A stretch of DNA of 24,120 bases, from positions 1 through 24,120 of the forward strand of contig JAHENO010000301.1 in assembly GCA_018609945.1 (NCBI GenBank), given 5' to 3'. The translations under genes and the position numbers were made by a program. Below, piece by piece: positions 1-6,512 of the stretch. This stretch comes from Haloarculaceae archaeon. GTDB lineage: Archaea > Halobacteriota > Halobacteria > Halobacteriales > Haloarculaceae. The notes beneath the pieces are model-generated. The model saw only the letters and a list, made by a program, of their open reading frames with translations, was not told where the DNA came from and searched no databases. Positions within the stretch are counted from its first letter, which is position 1; each line of letters begins with the position of its first letter.

Positions 1-965
1 CGCGCAACGACCTCATCACACGGTCGGTCGCCGAAACCGACAGCACACCAGGGGCGACGTACGTCCAACCGGAATCCGATTCGTCACTTGAGCAGGCCTG
101 GATCGGCGACAGCATCCCCATCGGCGCGAGTAAGCTGACGACAGAGGCGTTCCGGAACCGACTCGACCGGGACGCGAGCACGGGGGACATCTCTATCACG
201 ATCGTTCTGAACGATTCGCGAATGGACGACGAGAGCGACGTGGTCAACCGTGCATACGGTGACCGCGACGACCTCCCGTTCGACGTGAGTGTGCGCAGGG
301 ATTTGCACACCGAAGAGCTTCGCGACGTGCTCCAGCAGCAGAGTAGTTTCTTCCACTACATCGGTCACATCGAACAGGACGGCTTCCAGTGTCTCGACGG
401 GAAGCTTGACGCCTCGACGGTCAGAGAAACCGGTATCGATTCGTTCCTGCTGAACGCGTGTAACTCCTACGAGCAGGGACTGAACCTCATCGAAGCCGGA
501 GCCATCGGGGGCATCGTCACACTGAATGAAGTTATCAACGACGGTGCCGTGCGGATCGGGGAATCGATCGCCCGGCTATTGAACGCCGGCTTCCCGTTGC
601 GGGCGGCACTGACAATCGCCCGCGACGAGAGCGTGCTCGGCGGGCAGTACATCGTCGTCGGAGACGGGGGAATGACCGTTACTCAGGCTCCCAGCAGGAC
701 ACCGACCCTTCTGGAGATATCCAGGGCTGACGGGGGCTTCGTCGTCGAAGTCGAAACGTATGCCACCGACGACGCCGGACTCGGCACGGTCTACAAGCCG
801 CATCTGCCTGAAAACGAGGAGTACTTCTTGAACTCGGGCAACATCGAGACGTTCTATCTGTCCGAAGAGGCCTTGACCACGTTCTTTGAACTGGAGAACA
901 TGCCGGTCCGGAACGGAAACGACCTCTGCTGGAGTTTGTCGCTCGATCCGGCCGACATCGACTGA
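1..965 (+). CDS. CHAT-domain (caspase-like) protease, C-terminal part
   Basis: The reading frame is open from the window edge (first full codon at nt 3), so this is the last 320 residues of a longer protein. It reads as a CHAT domain (caspase fold, clan CD cysteine peptidase). A HYIGH segment supplies the candidate catalytic histidine (codon 366-368, residue 122 of the visible part). LLNACNS supplies the candidate cysteine (codon 459-461, residue 153), 31 residues later as expected for the His-Cys dyad. A glycine-rich GAIGGIV strand follows, then a roughly 100-residue beta-rich tail typical of haloarchaeal CHAT proteins. CHAT proteases elsewhere cleave partner proteins in stress or defence pathways; the substrate here is unknown. 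The gene ends 136 bp from a convergent microprotein gene. Family assignment is firm; protease activity is inferred from the dyad. Confidence 0.8.
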   Translation, partial: RNDLITRSVAETDSTPGATYVQPESDSSLEQAWIGDSIPIGASKLTTEAFRNRLDRDASTGDISITIVLNDSRMDDESDVVNRAYGDRDDLPFDVSVRRDLHTEELRDVLQQQSSFFHYIGHIEQDGFQCLDGKLDASTVRETGIDSFLLNACNSYEQGLNLIEAGAIGGIVTLNEVINDGAVRIGESIARLLNAGFPLRAALTIARDESVLGGQYIVVGDGGMTVTQAPSRTPTLLEISRADGGFVVEVETYATDDAGLGTVYKPHLPENEEYFLNSGNIETFYLSEEALTTFFELENMPVRNGNDLCWSLSLDPADID

Positions 966-1101
966 GAGTGACCGTTCCAAGCCATTACTGGATCGACCGC
1001 ACCATCCCAACGCGGTCGACACGTACAGTGTCGTACCCGTGGCTACGACGCTCTCAGTGTCGAGTCGATCGAAAAAGCCTGCCGGTAGACGCGCCTGTGA
1101 A

Positions 1102-1230
1102 TCAACTGATCGACGAGCCAGCACCGGCCGCTGCCGTTCCGGCCTGCGACAGCAGGAGTGTCATTGTGAACAGTACGCCCATCATCCGGGGGTGCTCGCG
1201 GAGGAATTCCGCGACGTTTGTATCGGACAT
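1102..1230 (-). CDS. 42-aa single-span membrane microprotein (DUF7503-like)
   Basis: ATG at 1230 to TGA at 1102 encodes 42 residues starting MSDTNVAEFLREHPRMMG and continuing into a hydrophobic LFTMTLLLSQAGTAAAGAG segment. The layout is a short charged head, a Pro/Arg turn and one membrane span at about residues 16-38. It matches my memory of very small haloarchaeal proteins grouped as DUF7503 (head ending in EHPR or ENPR, then a span ending in SQAGTAAA); this has not been checked against a database. AT-rich promoter-like DNA lies just upstream on the minus strand. It is convergent with the CHAT gene. Function is unknown. The codon pattern and hydrophobic profile make it a convincing real gene despite its size. 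Confidence 0.6.
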   Translation of the reverse strand: MSDTNVAEFLREHPRMMGVLFTMTLLLSQAGTAAAGAGSSIS

Positions 1231-1253
1231 GATACGAATAGAATGGAGGGCGG

Positions 1254-1266
1254 TAGTAAGTTAAAA
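1254..1266 (-). promoter_or_regulatory. TATA-like promoter of the microprotein gene
   Basis: Read on the minus strand, TTTTAACTTACTA spans about -36 to -24 relative to the ATG at 1230. This fits a haloarchaeal core promoter giving a leaderless or nearly leaderless transcript. It lies at the edge of a strikingly AT-rich patch (about 1258-1320) in otherwise GC-rich DNA. Confidence 0.4.
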
Positions 1267-1401
1267 TTATCTGATATTTTCTTACATGATATTAGTTGTA
1301 TTAAAGCGAATTTTTCTGTATGCGGAGCGACGTGCCGCGAATGGACGGCGAGAGTGTGCAACCGCGGAGAGAACGCGAGGCGATCCAGCCAGAGGCCACA
1401 A

Positions 1402-1430
1402 TAGTTATCACATACCCCCACAAATAACTA
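1402..1430. promoter_or_regulatory. 7-bp-arm inverted repeat upstream of the receiver-PAS gene
   Basis: TAGTTAT (1402-1408) and ATAACTA (1424-1430) are perfect inverted arms separated by 15 nt that include a C-run. The dyad lies 75 nt before the ATG at 1506. It could be an operator half-site pair or a hairpin. Confidence 0.3.
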
Positions 1431-1470
1431 CACCATACTGGGTCGAACTGGTGGAGTCCGGACAGCGAGG

Positions 1471-1485
1471 TCATTTCTGAAATGA
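1471..1485. promoter_or_regulatory. 15-bp perfect palindrome over the -35 to -20 region of the receiver-PAS gene
   Basis: TCATTTC-T-GAAATGA has 7-bp arms with a single central base. It ends 20 nt before the ATG at 1506. If that gene is leaderless, the palindrome overlaps the expected TATA position, as a repressor operator or a symmetric core promoter would. Confidence 0.4.
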
Positions 1486-1505
1486 GAACAGTACAACACT
1501 AACCC

Positions 1506-2444
1506 ATGATACAGCCGACGAGCGAGACAGCCGCGACGGTCACGCTGTCGCAGGTCCTGTCGAGTCGACGCGCGGAGCAGGAGGCGACGCCGCTCCTCCG
1601 GAGCGGGATGTCGGAGTGCGTCGACAACGATGTGATCGATATTCCGCTCCCGGTAGCGGGAACCGACCAGGATGACCCTATCCGGGTGCTCCACGTCGAC
1701 GACGATCCCCACTACGGGGAGTTGACCAAGACGTGCCTCGAGCGGGTAGACGAGGCACTCACCGTCGTCGAGGAGAAGACGGTCGTCGAGGCGCTGACCC
1801 AACTCGACGAGGGCGAGTTCGACTGCGTCGTCAGCGACTACGACATGCCGAACACGGACGGCATCGATTTCCTCGAAATCGTGCGCGAACGGCATCCCGA
1901 CCTCCCATTCATTCTCTTTACCGGCAAGGGCAGCGAGGAGATCGCGAGTGAGGCCATCTCGAAGGGCGTCACCGACTACATGCAGAAGGGCGGCAGCACC
2001 GACAGCTACGAGGTTCTCGCCAACCGCGTCCGCAACGCCGTCGAGCAGTACCGCAGCCAGAAGCGGTTCTGGAACGCCCTGACCTGGTACCAGCACCTCG
2101 TCGAGCAGGACATCGCAGGGGTGTTCATCGTCCAGAACGAGGAGTTCATCTACGTCAACCAACGTCTCGCGGACCTGTTCGGGTACGCACAGAGCGACCT
2201 CGTCGGGGACACGCCGCGTACCATCGCCAGCCGCCCCGCGGACGAGGCCGACATCCGGGACGCACTGGGGGCAGACCACGACGTCACGGACACGTTCCGG
2301 GTCGAGTTCACGGGCCAGCGAGCCGACGGGATCGAAATCGCGGTCGAAGCCCACGGCGGCGGAATCAACTACGAGGGGGAACCGGGCTGTATCGGCGTCC
2401 TGTGGCGACGGCACCATTCCGGCGCCACCGACGAAACCGATTGA
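1506..2444 (+). CDS. Response-regulator receiver protein with C-terminal PAS domain
   Basis: The protein has 312 residues. A variable N-terminal tail of about 57 residues precedes a CheY-like receiver (about 59-180). VLHVDDD supplies the acidic pocket (D65-D67), VVSDYDMP the phospho-acceptor aspartate (D111), and a FTGKGSE...DYMQKGG segment the conserved Thr/Lys positions. A PAS domain follows (about 190-305: VFIVQNEEFIYVNQRLADLFGY). There is no histidine-kinase, HalX or DNA-binding domain, so output is probably through protein contact or ligand sensing. Such receiver-PAS proteins are common in Halobacteria as relay or connector proteins. The start is uncertain: an in-frame ATG at 1608, preceded by GGAG, would remove 34 residues of the poorly conserved tail. 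It converges on rfcC, 45 bp away. Confidence 0.85.
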   Translation: MIQPTSETAATVTLSQVLSSRRAEQEATPLLRSGMSECVDNDVIDIPLPVAGTDQDDPIRVLHVDDDPHYGELTKTCLERVDEALTVVEEKTVVEALTQLDEGEFDCVVSDYDMPNTDGIDFLEIVRERHPDLPFILFTGKGSEEIASEAISKGVTDYMQKGGSTDSYEVLANRVRNAVEQYRSQKRFWNALTWYQHLVEQDIAGVFIVQNEEFIYVNQRLADLFGYAQSDLVGDTPRTIASRPADEADIRDALGADHDVTDTFRVEFTGQRADGIEIAVEAHGGGINYEGEPGCIGVLWRRHHSGATDETD

Positions 2445-2489
2445 TCGCCACCCCACGACTTTCGGGGGACGCTTACTCACGACCGTGCG

Positions 2490-3494
2490 CTATCGACCGA
2501 TCTCTGCCAACAGATGGGACAGGTGCAGCCGGTCGTTCGTCCCCTCGGTGAGGTCCATATCCACCTCGCCGGCGAGCCGGGACAGCCGGGCGAGTTCGTC
2601 GCCAGCGTACCGCGAGCGGGCCACCGCGAGGACATCCTCGAGGACCTCGGCGCCGCTGTACCCCTCGTCGACGAGCAACTCGTCCAAGGTCTTGCGGGCG
2701 TCGGTGAACGCGCCGGCCTCGGCGTCCGCTAACATCTCGCCGACGCGTTCGTCGACGCCGATCCCCGAGAGCACCTCGTAGGCGGCGTTCATCGTGATCT
2801 CGCCTTCCTGTTCGTGGGTGGTCTGGGCACCCAGGATCGCCGCCCGGAGGTCGCCGTCGGCGGCCCCGGCGACGTACTCGAGGCCGTCCTCCTCGTAGGC
2901 GGCGCCCTCGCGGTCGACGATCTCCCGGAGGACCGCGACGATCTCGTCGTGGGTGGGCGACCGCACGGGTACGGGGAAACACCGCGACCGGATGGGCGGG
3001 ATGAGCGCCGACGGCTGGCGTGTGACGACGACGAACTGCGTCGTCTCGTAGTACTGCTCCATGACGCGCCGGAGGGCCTGCTGGAAGTCCTCGCGCATTC
3101 CCTCCGCGTTGTCAAGGACCACGGTCTTGTACTCGCCCCTGACGGGTGCGTAGCTGGCCGACTCCTTGAGGACGTGGTTGATCAGGTCGGCCTTCGAGGA
3201 GTTGCGGCGGCGCTCGGCGTCGATGAACCGGCCAAAGCGGGGGTCGTCGGCCAGTTCCTTCTTGCTGAGGTCGAAAAAGTCCGCGACGTTGATCTCGATG
3301 CGGTCGGCCTCGGGGGTGGCGTGAGCCTCGCGAGTCAGCGCCCGCACCGCCGCCGTCTTGCCGGCCCCCTTCGGGCCGTGGACGACGAGGTTCATCGGCT
3401 CGCTGACCGCCCGCCGGAGGTGGTCCCGGACGCCCGCCTGGGGCAGGTCCGCGATGTCGGGTGCGTGCGCTTCGGTCCACAGCGGCGCGTCCAT
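2490..3494 (-). CDS. rfcC: Replication factor C small subunit (RfcC-type clamp-loader ATPase)
   Basis: This 334-residue AAA+ ATPase is one of the haloarchaeal RFC small subunits, which form the clamp loader with the large subunit and load PCNA. It has Walker A GPKGAGKT (40-47), a Walker B variant LDNAE (about 127-131) instead of the usual LDEAD/DE, and the RSRC arginine-finger/sensor motif (169-172). The C-terminal collar region is helical. The divergent DNAE box is typical of the second small-subunit paralogue as I remember it, hence rfcC rather than rfcA. I place the start at the ATG at 3494 (MDAPLWTEAHAP), which matches the family N-terminus; an upstream in-frame ATG at 3524 would add ten unconserved residues. 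An AGTTTTGTAC promoter-like stretch lies about 30 nt upstream. It stands alone. Confidence 0.9.
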   Translation of the reverse strand: MDAPLWTEAHAPDIADLPQAGVRDHLRRAVSEPMNLVVHGPKGAGKTAAVRALTREAHATPEADRIEINVADFFDLSKKELADDPRFGRFIDAERRRNSSKADLINHVLKESASYAPVRGEYKTVVLDNAEGMREDFQQALRRVMEQYYETTQFVVVTRQPSALIPPIRSRCFPVPVRSPTHDEIVAVLREIVDREGAAYEEDGLEYVAGAADGDLRAAILGAQTTHEQEGEITMNAAYEVLSGIGVDERVGEMLADAEAGAFTDARKTLDELLVDEGYSGAEVLEDVLAVARSRYAGDELARLSRLAGEVDMDLTEGTNDRLHLSHLLAEIGR

Positions 3495-3560
3495 CGACTC
3501 GCGGTTGGACGTGGACGGGTACAAAACTTCCCCATTCGGAGCGCCGGCCGGTCGACCCTG

Positions 3561-3826
3561 CGCGAGGACACCAGGGAACGAACCGTCACTGTTCGCACCG
3601 ACGAGGAACTGGAGCGTGCGCGCGAGACACTCCGCCAGCGAAGCGTCCCGTACGACTTCGCGTCCGAGACCCCAGCGAGACGGTCTACCGGTACGACACC
3701 GATGGCGGCGTCACGTTTTGCGGGCGGTGTCGTACCCAGGTGTCGCCCGCGGACGCTGCCTGTCCAGCTTGCGGGTACGCGCTCCGGGTAGAGCGTCCGG
3801 CGCCGGCCGCGACCGCCGACGGGTAG
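3561..3826 (+). pseudogene. Frameshifted zinc-ribbon gene remnant
   Basis: Two plausible coding segments lie in different frames. The first, about 3585-3673, reads TVRTDEELERARETLRQR and then SVPYDFASETP. The second, about 3674-3826, reads SETVYRYDTDGG and then a classic two-knuckle zinc ribbon, CGRC-x10-CPAC, ending at TAG 3824-3826. A single one-base shift near 3660-3680 would fuse them into one small acidic protein. The first segment has no ATG, GTG or TTG start, so the gene is either broken at the 5' end as well or remodelled beside the rfcC promoter. The zinc ribbon itself is convincing; whether anything is expressed is unclear. A sequencing indel is the simplest alternative. Confidence 0.35.
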
Positions 3827-3878
3827 CGGTCGCCACCGCAGGGTTGTCACATTTCCAATAGTTCGTGGTATTGAGGGA

Positions 3879-4655
3879 GTGAATAGGAGCGCCTGGCACA
3901 CCAGGGAATCGGCAAGCAGATTGAAAACGGTACACTCCCATACAGTTACTGTGGCAACATATCCGGCGGGAACGCTCCGTGCCGATGGCGGGACACCGGC
4001 TGTCACGGGCCGGCCGGGACCGATGGTCGTCCAGAGTGACGGACGGATCGTGTCGGTCAACGACGCGGCGCTGGTCATGCTCGGTGCGAACGAGAAAGAG
4101 GACGTTCAGTACCGTTCGATGGCGGACCGGATCGACTCCGCGGCGGCGGACCTGGCATCGATCAGCGACCGGACGCGACCGATCTTCGAGCTGTTCCGGG
4201 GCGTCTACGAACCCCAGCCCTGGCCGGTGGACGGTATCGTCGACGCGGTCGCCGCCACCCGGGAAGCCTATCCCGGCGCCGAGATCGTAGTCGACTGCCA
4301 GGCCCCCCGGGACGTGCCGGTCGCGAGCGGCCGGGCCGTGTCGATCGCACTCACCGAGGCAGTCGAGAACGCGATCGTCCACAACGACCGCGAGACCCCG
4401 ACCGTGGAGGTCGGGATCCGCGCAGTCCCGGACCCGCCCCGCCTCCACATCGACATCGCGGACGACGGGCCGGGCGTCCCCACGGACGAGTGGGAGATCG
4501 TCCAGTCGGGGGTCGAACGGCCACTCTCCCACACGACCGGGATCGGCCTGTGGCTGATCAACTGGACGGTGACGGCAGTCGGGGGGAAAGCGACGATGGC
4601 CGCAAACGAGCCACGCGGGACCGTCGTGCGTCTGGAAGTCCCACTGGAAGAGTAG
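3879..4655 (+). CDS. Histidine-kinase-like ATPase (HATPase_c) lacking a phospho-acceptor histidine
   Basis: From the GTG at 3879 the protein has 258 residues. The C-terminal half is a full GHKL ATPase: N-box TEAVENAIVHND (about 159-170), G1 box DDGPGVP (195-201), G2 box GIGLWLI (221-227). Before it comes a PAS-like strand (DGRIVSVNDAALVMLG, 54-69) running straight into what looks like the second helix of a DHp domain (IDSAAADLASISDRTRPI). No histidine occurs between residues 22 and 167, so the H-box is missing and autophosphorylation is unlikely. An internal deletion of an ordinary haloarchaeal PAS-histidine kinase would give this structure. It may act as an ATP-dependent partner or be decaying. 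Alternative starts are GTG 3951 and ATG 4023 (MVVQSDGRIV). Confidence 0.7.
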   Translation: MNRSAWHTRESASRLKTVHSHTVTVATYPAGTLRADGGTPAVTGRPGPMVVQSDGRIVSVNDAALVMLGANEKEDVQYRSMADRIDSAAADLASISDRTRPIFELFRGVYEPQPWPVDGIVDAVAATREAYPGAEIVVDCQAPRDVPVASGRAVSIALTEAVENAIVHNDRETPTVEVGIRAVPDPPRLHIDIADDGPGVPTDEWEIVQSGVERPLSHTTGIGLWLINWTVTAVGGKATMAANEPRGTVVRLEVPLEE

Positions 4656-4712
4656 CAATCGATTCCCCCACGAAAGCGACACGATGGCAAGATTGGGCGG
4701 TAAAATGCCATG

Positions 4713-4717
4713 TTATA
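4713..4717 (+). promoter_or_regulatory. TATA box of the TrkA-N gene
   Basis: TTATA is centred 26 nt before the ATG at 4741, the canonical haloarchaeal spacing for a leaderless transcript. This decides the start at 4741 over an in-frame ATG at 4684. Confidence 0.5.
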
Positions 4718-4740
4718 CCCATGGAGACGGCAATAAGCAT

Positions 4741-5217
4741 ATGAGCGTCAACACGTCGAACAGGCAGGTGATCGTCGTCGGTGGCGGGCGCGTGGGACGG
4801 CGAACGGCAGCACGACTGACCGAGTCGGGCTACATGGTGACAGTCATCGAGCGCGATGCGGCCAAGTGCGAGCGGATCGAGGGACACACCGTCAGCCGCG
4901 TGATCGCGGGCGACGGGACGGACGTCAAGCGCTTCAAGGAGGCCAATCCGACCATGGCGGACGTCGTCGCCGGGCTCACGAACGACACCGAGACGAACCT
5001 CGCGGTGTGCGAACTCGCACGCGAGCTGGTCCCGGAGGTCAGGACCCTCGCGCGCATCAGCGAGGACGGCGAGCAGGCCTACGCACACCTCGCACACGTC
5101 GACAACGTCGTCTACCCGGCGGCGGCCGGCGCGGCCATGGCTGCCGATCGGATCACGATGGACCAGCCGGGGATCGTCTCTCCGGCGGGAAGGCCCGAAG
5201 GGGCGCCCACGGAGTGA
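4741..5217 (+). CDS. TrkA-N (RCK) NAD-binding protein, single domain
   Basis: This 158-residue soluble protein has an N-terminal Rossmann fold of the RCK/TrkA-N family. The dinucleotide motif GGGRVG is at residues 14-19, and an acidic residue ends strand 2 (VIERD, E37), favouring NAD(H). These domains gate potassium channels and transporters (TrkH/KtrB) in response to the nucleotide. The C-terminal RCK_C domain and any membrane segment are absent, so it would work in trans with a transporter encoded elsewhere; none is in the window. It follows the HATPase-like gene by 85 bp but has its own TATA box. It converges on a usp gene 53 bp away. Confidence 0.85.
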   Translation: MSVNTSNRQVIVVGGGRVGRRTAARLTESGYMVTVIERDAAKCERIEGHTVSRVIAGDGTDVKRFKEANPTMADVVAGLTNDTETNLAVCELARELVPEVRTLARISEDGEQAYAHLAHVDNVVYPAAAGAAMAADRITMDQPGIVSPAGRPEGAPTE

Positions 5218-5270
5218 CGGTCAGCCGGGCGCCCCGGCACGGGGCAACGGACGCCCCAGTGACGGCGCAG

Positions 5271-5699
5271 TCAGTTGGACCGGACGGTCAACACCGGCAC
5301 CGACGAGAGGCGCACGACCTTCTCGGCGACGCTCCCCAGCAGGAGGCGGTCGAGCCCGGTCCGGCCGTGCGTGCCCACCACCACGAGGTCGATGTCGTGT
5401 TCGTCGACGTACTCGACGATCTCCTCGTGTGGCAGGCCCCGGACGGTGGCCCCCTCGACGTCGGAGACACCTGCCTCCTCGGCCAGTTCGACGGCCTCGG
5501 CGACCACGCGCTCGCCGGCTTCCTCCATCGACTCGGCCGTCGCGGCCGGTGACGGACCCATCGACTCGACGGTCTGCACCTCGACGACGTTGAGTACGTG
5601 CAACTCGGCTCCCTGGTCGTCGGCGAGGTCTATCGCCTCCTCGATTGCGGCTCCTGCGGCGTCACTGCCGTCCGTTGCGACCAGTATTCGGTCGTACAT
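5271..5699 (-). CDS. Universal stress protein UspA family (ATP-binding type)
   Basis: This 142-residue cytoplasmic Usp starts MYDRILVATDGS, the usual first beta strand and Asp of the family. The nucleotide-binding signature G-2x-G-9x-G-S is intact (G109, G112, G122, S123), so it belongs to the ATP-binding MJ0577-like branch. Such proteins dimerise and act as stress effectors of poorly defined biochemistry. It is monocistronic. On the minus strand a TTTAG box sits at about -29 from the ATG, and the shared dyad (5741-5758) lies 41 nt upstream of the ATG. It is separated from the other five usp genes by about 8 kb but shares their promoter plan. Confidence 0.92.
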   Translation of the reverse strand: MYDRILVATDGSDAAGAAIEEAIDLADDQGAELHVLNVVEVQTVESMGPSPAATAESMEEAGERVVAEAVELAEEAGVSDVEGATVRGLPHEEIVEYVDEHDIDLVVVGTHGRTGLDRLLLGSVAEKVVRLSSVPVLTVRSN

Positions 5700-5740
5700 A
5701 CACGATGGTTCGCCGGTGAGTCCCTAAACTCCGCGTGTGC

Positions 5741-5758
5741 TTCTCAGATCCCCGGGAA
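5741..5758 (-). promoter_or_regulatory. Shared usp dyad, copy A (TTCCCG-N6-TGAGAA)
   Basis: Read toward the usp gene at 5271-5699, the halves match TTCCCA-N6-TGGGAA at 10 of 12 positions. It is followed by 12 nt and a TTTAG TATA-like box, with exactly 41 nt between dyad and ATG. It also overlaps the short gap after the PPOX stop codon. Confidence 0.5.
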
Positions 5759-5764
5759 TTGCCA

Positions 5765-6235
5765 TCACTCCTGCGGAGCCTCGACGACGCCCGTGATCTC
5801 CTCGGCCGCGATCCGTCCGGTGACGAACTCGACGTCGGCGTCGGTATCGAACACCCGGACGTAGGGGATCTGGAGGTTGCGGACGACCTGCGCCAGCGAC
5901 TCCCCGGATCCCCCTCGTGGATGGCGCTGACGCACCTGGTCAAGGTCGGCCAGCTCCTCGATCGGACCGCGGACCAGCACGCTCTGCCAGCCCTGCTCGG
6001 TCTCGCCGTAGACGACGAGGGTGACCTCCTCGGCAGCCGCGATGAACTCGCGTTTCGTGCTGTCCGGGCCGTATCCCAGTCGGAGATACACCGCCCGCGT
6101 CTCCGGGTCGTAGGCGAACGCCACGGGGATTCCGTATCCGCGGTCGTCCCGCCCCAGCGAGAGGACGCCGGTGCGCTGGGCCCGGAGGAACGCCTCGCTT
6201 TCCGACTCCGGGAGGGTCCGGACGGTGTGACTCAT
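5765..6235 (-). CDS. Pyridoxamine 5'-phosphate oxidase-like (FMN split-barrel) protein
   Basis: This 156-residue protein belongs to the PPOX/flavin-reductase-like split-barrel group. It has the typical N-terminal FLRAQRTGVLSLGRDDRGYGIPVAF strand-turn-strand, then a YDPETRAVYLRLGYGPDSTKREFI segment that normally contacts the flavin phosphate, and VVYGETEQGWQSVLVRGPIEEL. The substrate is unknown; relatives bind FMN, F420 or heme. It is not clearly a true PdxH. The ATG at 6235 overlaps the stop codon of a small upstream frame (ATGA), and the shared dyad lies further upstream. A paralogue is transcribed divergently at 6513. Confidence 0.85.
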   Translation of the reverse strand: MSHTVRTLPESESEAFLRAQRTGVLSLGRDDRGYGIPVAFAYDPETRAVYLRLGYGPDSTKREFIAAAEEVTLVVYGETEQGWQSVLVRGPIEELADLDQVRQRHPRGGSGESLAQVVRNLQIPYVRVFDTDADVEFVTGRIAAEEITGVVEAPQE

Positions 6236-6318
6236 TCTGCCTCCCGGCCGGCGCGGTGACGGTCCTGGGGAGGAGTCGGTCCGGGCGCTCCGTTCGAGGG
6301 AGGTGCTGGTGTCGACAT
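6232..6318 (-). CDS. Possible 28-aa leader peptide coupled to the PPOX gene
   Basis: ATG at 6318 to TGA at 6232 encodes 28 residues (MSTPAPPSNGAPGPTPPQDR then HRAGREAE). Its TGA overlaps the PPOX ATG as ATGA, the classic translational-coupling arrangement. The start codon lies exactly 41 nt from the dyad at 6360-6377, the same spacing as three usp genes. That spacing is the main reason to take it seriously. The peptide is Pro-rich and resembles nothing I know. It may simply be 5' leader sequence whose ATG marks the transcription start. Confidence 0.35.
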   Translation of the reverse strand: MSTPAPPSNGAPGPTPPQDRHRAGREAE

Positions 6319-6359
6319 GCGACCGGCTTCCCCGTGCGAAGACTTCGGTCTGACGGGCA

Positions 6360-6377
6360 TTCCCCCGCGTGTGGGAA
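6360..6377 (-). promoter_or_regulatory. Shared usp dyad, copy B (TTCCCA-N6-GGGGAA read on minus strand)
   Basis: This site has an 11 of 12 match to the consensus and lies in the gap between the two divergent PPOX genes. On the minus side 41 nt separate it from the leader ATG at 6318; on the plus side 135 nt separate it from the ATG at 6513. The minus-strand gene is therefore the likely target. No strong TATA follows, consistent with an activator-dependent promoter. Confidence 0.5.
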
Positions 6378-6512
6378 CCGGACGCCTCGGGCCAAACTGC
6401 GCTCTGGATGCACGGTCAGGAGAGCTGTCGACAGCCCGGACCCGGGAGCTTGATTCCCCCTGGCGTGAGAACGGTCGGACGGTTTAGGCCTCCCGGCGAC
6501 GGACCGCCCGGT

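Larger units (their letters stand above)
1231..1505. other. AT-rich intergenic regulatory stretch
   Basis: This is 275 bp between the divergent microprotein and receiver-PAS genes. About 1258-1320 is far richer in A+T than the surroundings. Two dyads lie nearer the plus-strand gene and are listed separately. A 35-codon frame (ATG 1320 to TAA 1427) exists, but it resembles no family I know and I do not call it a gene. Confidence 0.5.

Noticed and set aside
968..1264. 98-codon plus-strand frame after the CHAT gene
   Set aside because: Lies antisense to the better supported microprotein and has no haloarchaeal acidic bias.
1320..1427. 35-codon plus-strand ORF after the AT-rich patch
   Set aside because: No recognisable sequence and the TATA spacing is poor; kept only as part of the gap description.
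1428..2480. 350-codon minus-strand frame opposite the receiver-PAS gene
   Set aside because: No family features; the plus-strand frame has receiver and PAS motifs.
4663..4680. TTCCCC before the TrkA-N gene as another usp dyad
   Set aside because: The second half does not match at the 6-nt spacing and the distance to TATA is wrong.
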